Of a stretch of DNA of 6,662 nt, positions 5,786 through 6,662 are shown piece by piece. Where the stretch lies: contig JAKQGD010000468.1 of assembly GCA_029573365.1 (NCBI GenBank), positions 1 through 6,662 of the forward strand, in the 5' to 3' direction. How positions within the stretch are numbered: position 1 is the stretch's first letter; each line of letters starts with the position of its first letter. The translations under genes and the position numbers were made by a program. The notes beneath the pieces are model-generated. The model did no database searches. It was not told the DNA's origin and worked only from the letters and a program-made list of their open reading frames with translations. The DNA is from Bacteroidota bacterium (GTDB lineage: Bacteria; Bacteroidota; Bacteroidia; Chitinophagales; Saprospiraceae).

Positions 5786-6662
5786 TTATTTTTCTCTAAA
5801 ATACACACTTACAGAAACACCCGTGAGACGGAAGTTTTTCCGCAGCTGATTTTCTATAAAATTGCGGTAACTCTCTCTAACGTGGTCTGGATAATTGCAG
5901 TAAAATACAAACGCTGGATAATGCACCGGCAACTGTGCCACATACTTGATCTTGATTTGTTTGCCCCTATGTGAGGGAGGAGGATTTTTTTCAATGATGT
6001 CGAGCATGAGATCATTGAGCACCGACGTTTTTATCTTTTGTCTGCGGTTTTCAAAGACTTCCAGAGCTGCCTCCACCGCCTGGAAAATTCTTTGTTTTTC
6101 GGTCACTGAAGTAAAAAGAATTTGTACATCGTTAAACGGGGCCATTTTTTCTTTGAGCCTGTTTTCAAAATCCCTGGCTGTGTTGGTTTCCTTTTTCATC
6201 AGATCCCATTTGTTGACGAGGATGACCACACCTTTTTTACGTTTTTGTATCAGTGCCAGGATGCTCATGTCCTGTGATTCCAGGCCCACAGTGGCGTCAA
6301 GCATAAGAAGGCATACATCTGCTTCTTCTATGGCCTTTATGGCCCTGAGTACGGAGTAAAACTCCAGGTCTTCGTGCACCCTTGATTTCTTACGTATACC
6401 TGCGGTGTCGATGAGGTAAAACTGTTTTCCAAACTTATTATACAGCGTATAGATGGCATCCCTGGTTGTGCCGGGGATATCGGTTACAATATTTCGCTCC
6501 TCGCCCATGAGGGCATTGGTCAGTGATGATTTTCCTACATTGGGCTGTCCTACTATGGCTATTCTGGGTATATCGGCTATCAGCCCGGCATCATCGTTAT
6601 TGTTTTCCGGGAGGACTTCTGCTACCAGGTCCAGGAGCTCACCTGATCCGCTGCCAGACATG
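5786..6662 (-). CDS. der: Ribosome-assembly GTPase Der (EngA), 5' partial: second G domain and KH-like domain
   Basis: Der carries two tandem GTPase domains and a C-terminal KH-like domain, and acts in maturation of the large ribosomal subunit. The window holds about 292 residues of the usual 430-440. It begins in the inter-domain linker (SGSGSGELLDLV), so the first G domain lies beyond the right edge. The Met encoded at 6659-6661 is internal, not a start. Counting from that Met, the G2 domain shows GQPNVGKS (38-45), GTTRD (64-68), DTAG (85-88), NKWD (150-153) and a G5 region FTSVTEKQR (183-191). The KH-like domain runs from about 208 to the end, with NPPPSHRGKQIKIKY and a C-terminal NQLRKNFRLTGV segment. 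All nucleotide-binding motifs are intact. It is the first visible gene of a minus-strand der-rmlC-rmlD unit. Its promoter is outside the window. Confidence 0.96.
   Translation of the reverse strand, partial: MSGSGSGELLDLVAEVLPENNNDDAGLIADIPRIAIVGQPNVGKSSLTNALMGEERNIVTDIPGTTRDAIYTLYNKFGKQFYLIDTAGIRKKSRVHEDLEFYSVLRAIKAIEEADVCLLMLDATVGLESQDMSILALIQKRKKGVVILVNKWDLMKKETNTARDFENRLKEKMAPFNDVQILFTSVTEKQRIFQAVEAALEVFENRRQKIKTSVLNDLMLDIIEKNPPPSHRGKQIKIKYVAQLPVHYPAFVFYCNYPDHVRESYRNFIENQLRKNFRLTGVSVSVYFREK

Noticed and set aside
6659..6661. ATG at the right edge as the der start, implying a single-domain GTPase
   Set aside because: The following residues (SGSGSGELLDLV) match the linker after the first G domain of Der, so the gene continues beyond the window.

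Overview
The window looks like chromosomal DNA of a Bacteroidota bacterium, most plausibly of the Saprospiraceae or a close relative. Three things point there. The large left-hand protein ends in a type A sorting domain of the type IX secretion system (T9SS). It carries the NGVSTLDLV...QRHILG dockerin-like segment and the VKIGDVNGN motif that I associate with Saprospiraceae surface proteins. Translation starts lack Shine-Dalgarno sequences, and a TAnnTTTG-type -7 box precedes one gene. The genus assignment is inference.

Layout. Positions 1-2940 (+) hold the 3' part of a very long secreted protein whose start lies left of the window. It has cysteine-rich HYR-like units, then a carboxypeptidase-regulatory-like fold, a dockerin-like pair, a cohesin-like domain and the T9SS tail. 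An intrinsic terminator follows at 2963-2999. A candidate promoter box at 3001-3008 then opens a two-gene unit: a small membrane protein of unknown function (3031-3636) and an AlkD-family DNA alkylation repair glycosylase (3643-4308). The right third is on the minus strand and reads der (5' end outside the window), rmlC, rmlD, with gaps of 9 and 1 nt. The alkD and rmlD genes converge with 9 nt between stop codons, and an imperfect hairpin (4298-4345) covers that junction.

How the genes relate. RmlC and RmlD perform the last two steps of dTDP-L-rhamnose synthesis, for surface polysaccharide. RmlA and RmlB are not in the window. Der is a ribosome-assembly GTPase and appears to share a transcript with rmlC and rmlD. 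The left-hand protein is exported to the cell surface or released. AlkD is a housekeeping repair enzyme. I see no mobile element, CRISPR array, tRNA, rRNA or defence system, and no intergenic stretch over 100 bases.

I do not see a clearly new system. The items most worth a second look are the dockerin and cohesin-like modules in one T9SS cargo protein, its sharp cysteine boundary and exclusive AGA/AGG arginine codons, the unrecognised membrane protein beside alkD, and the hairpin at the convergent junction.
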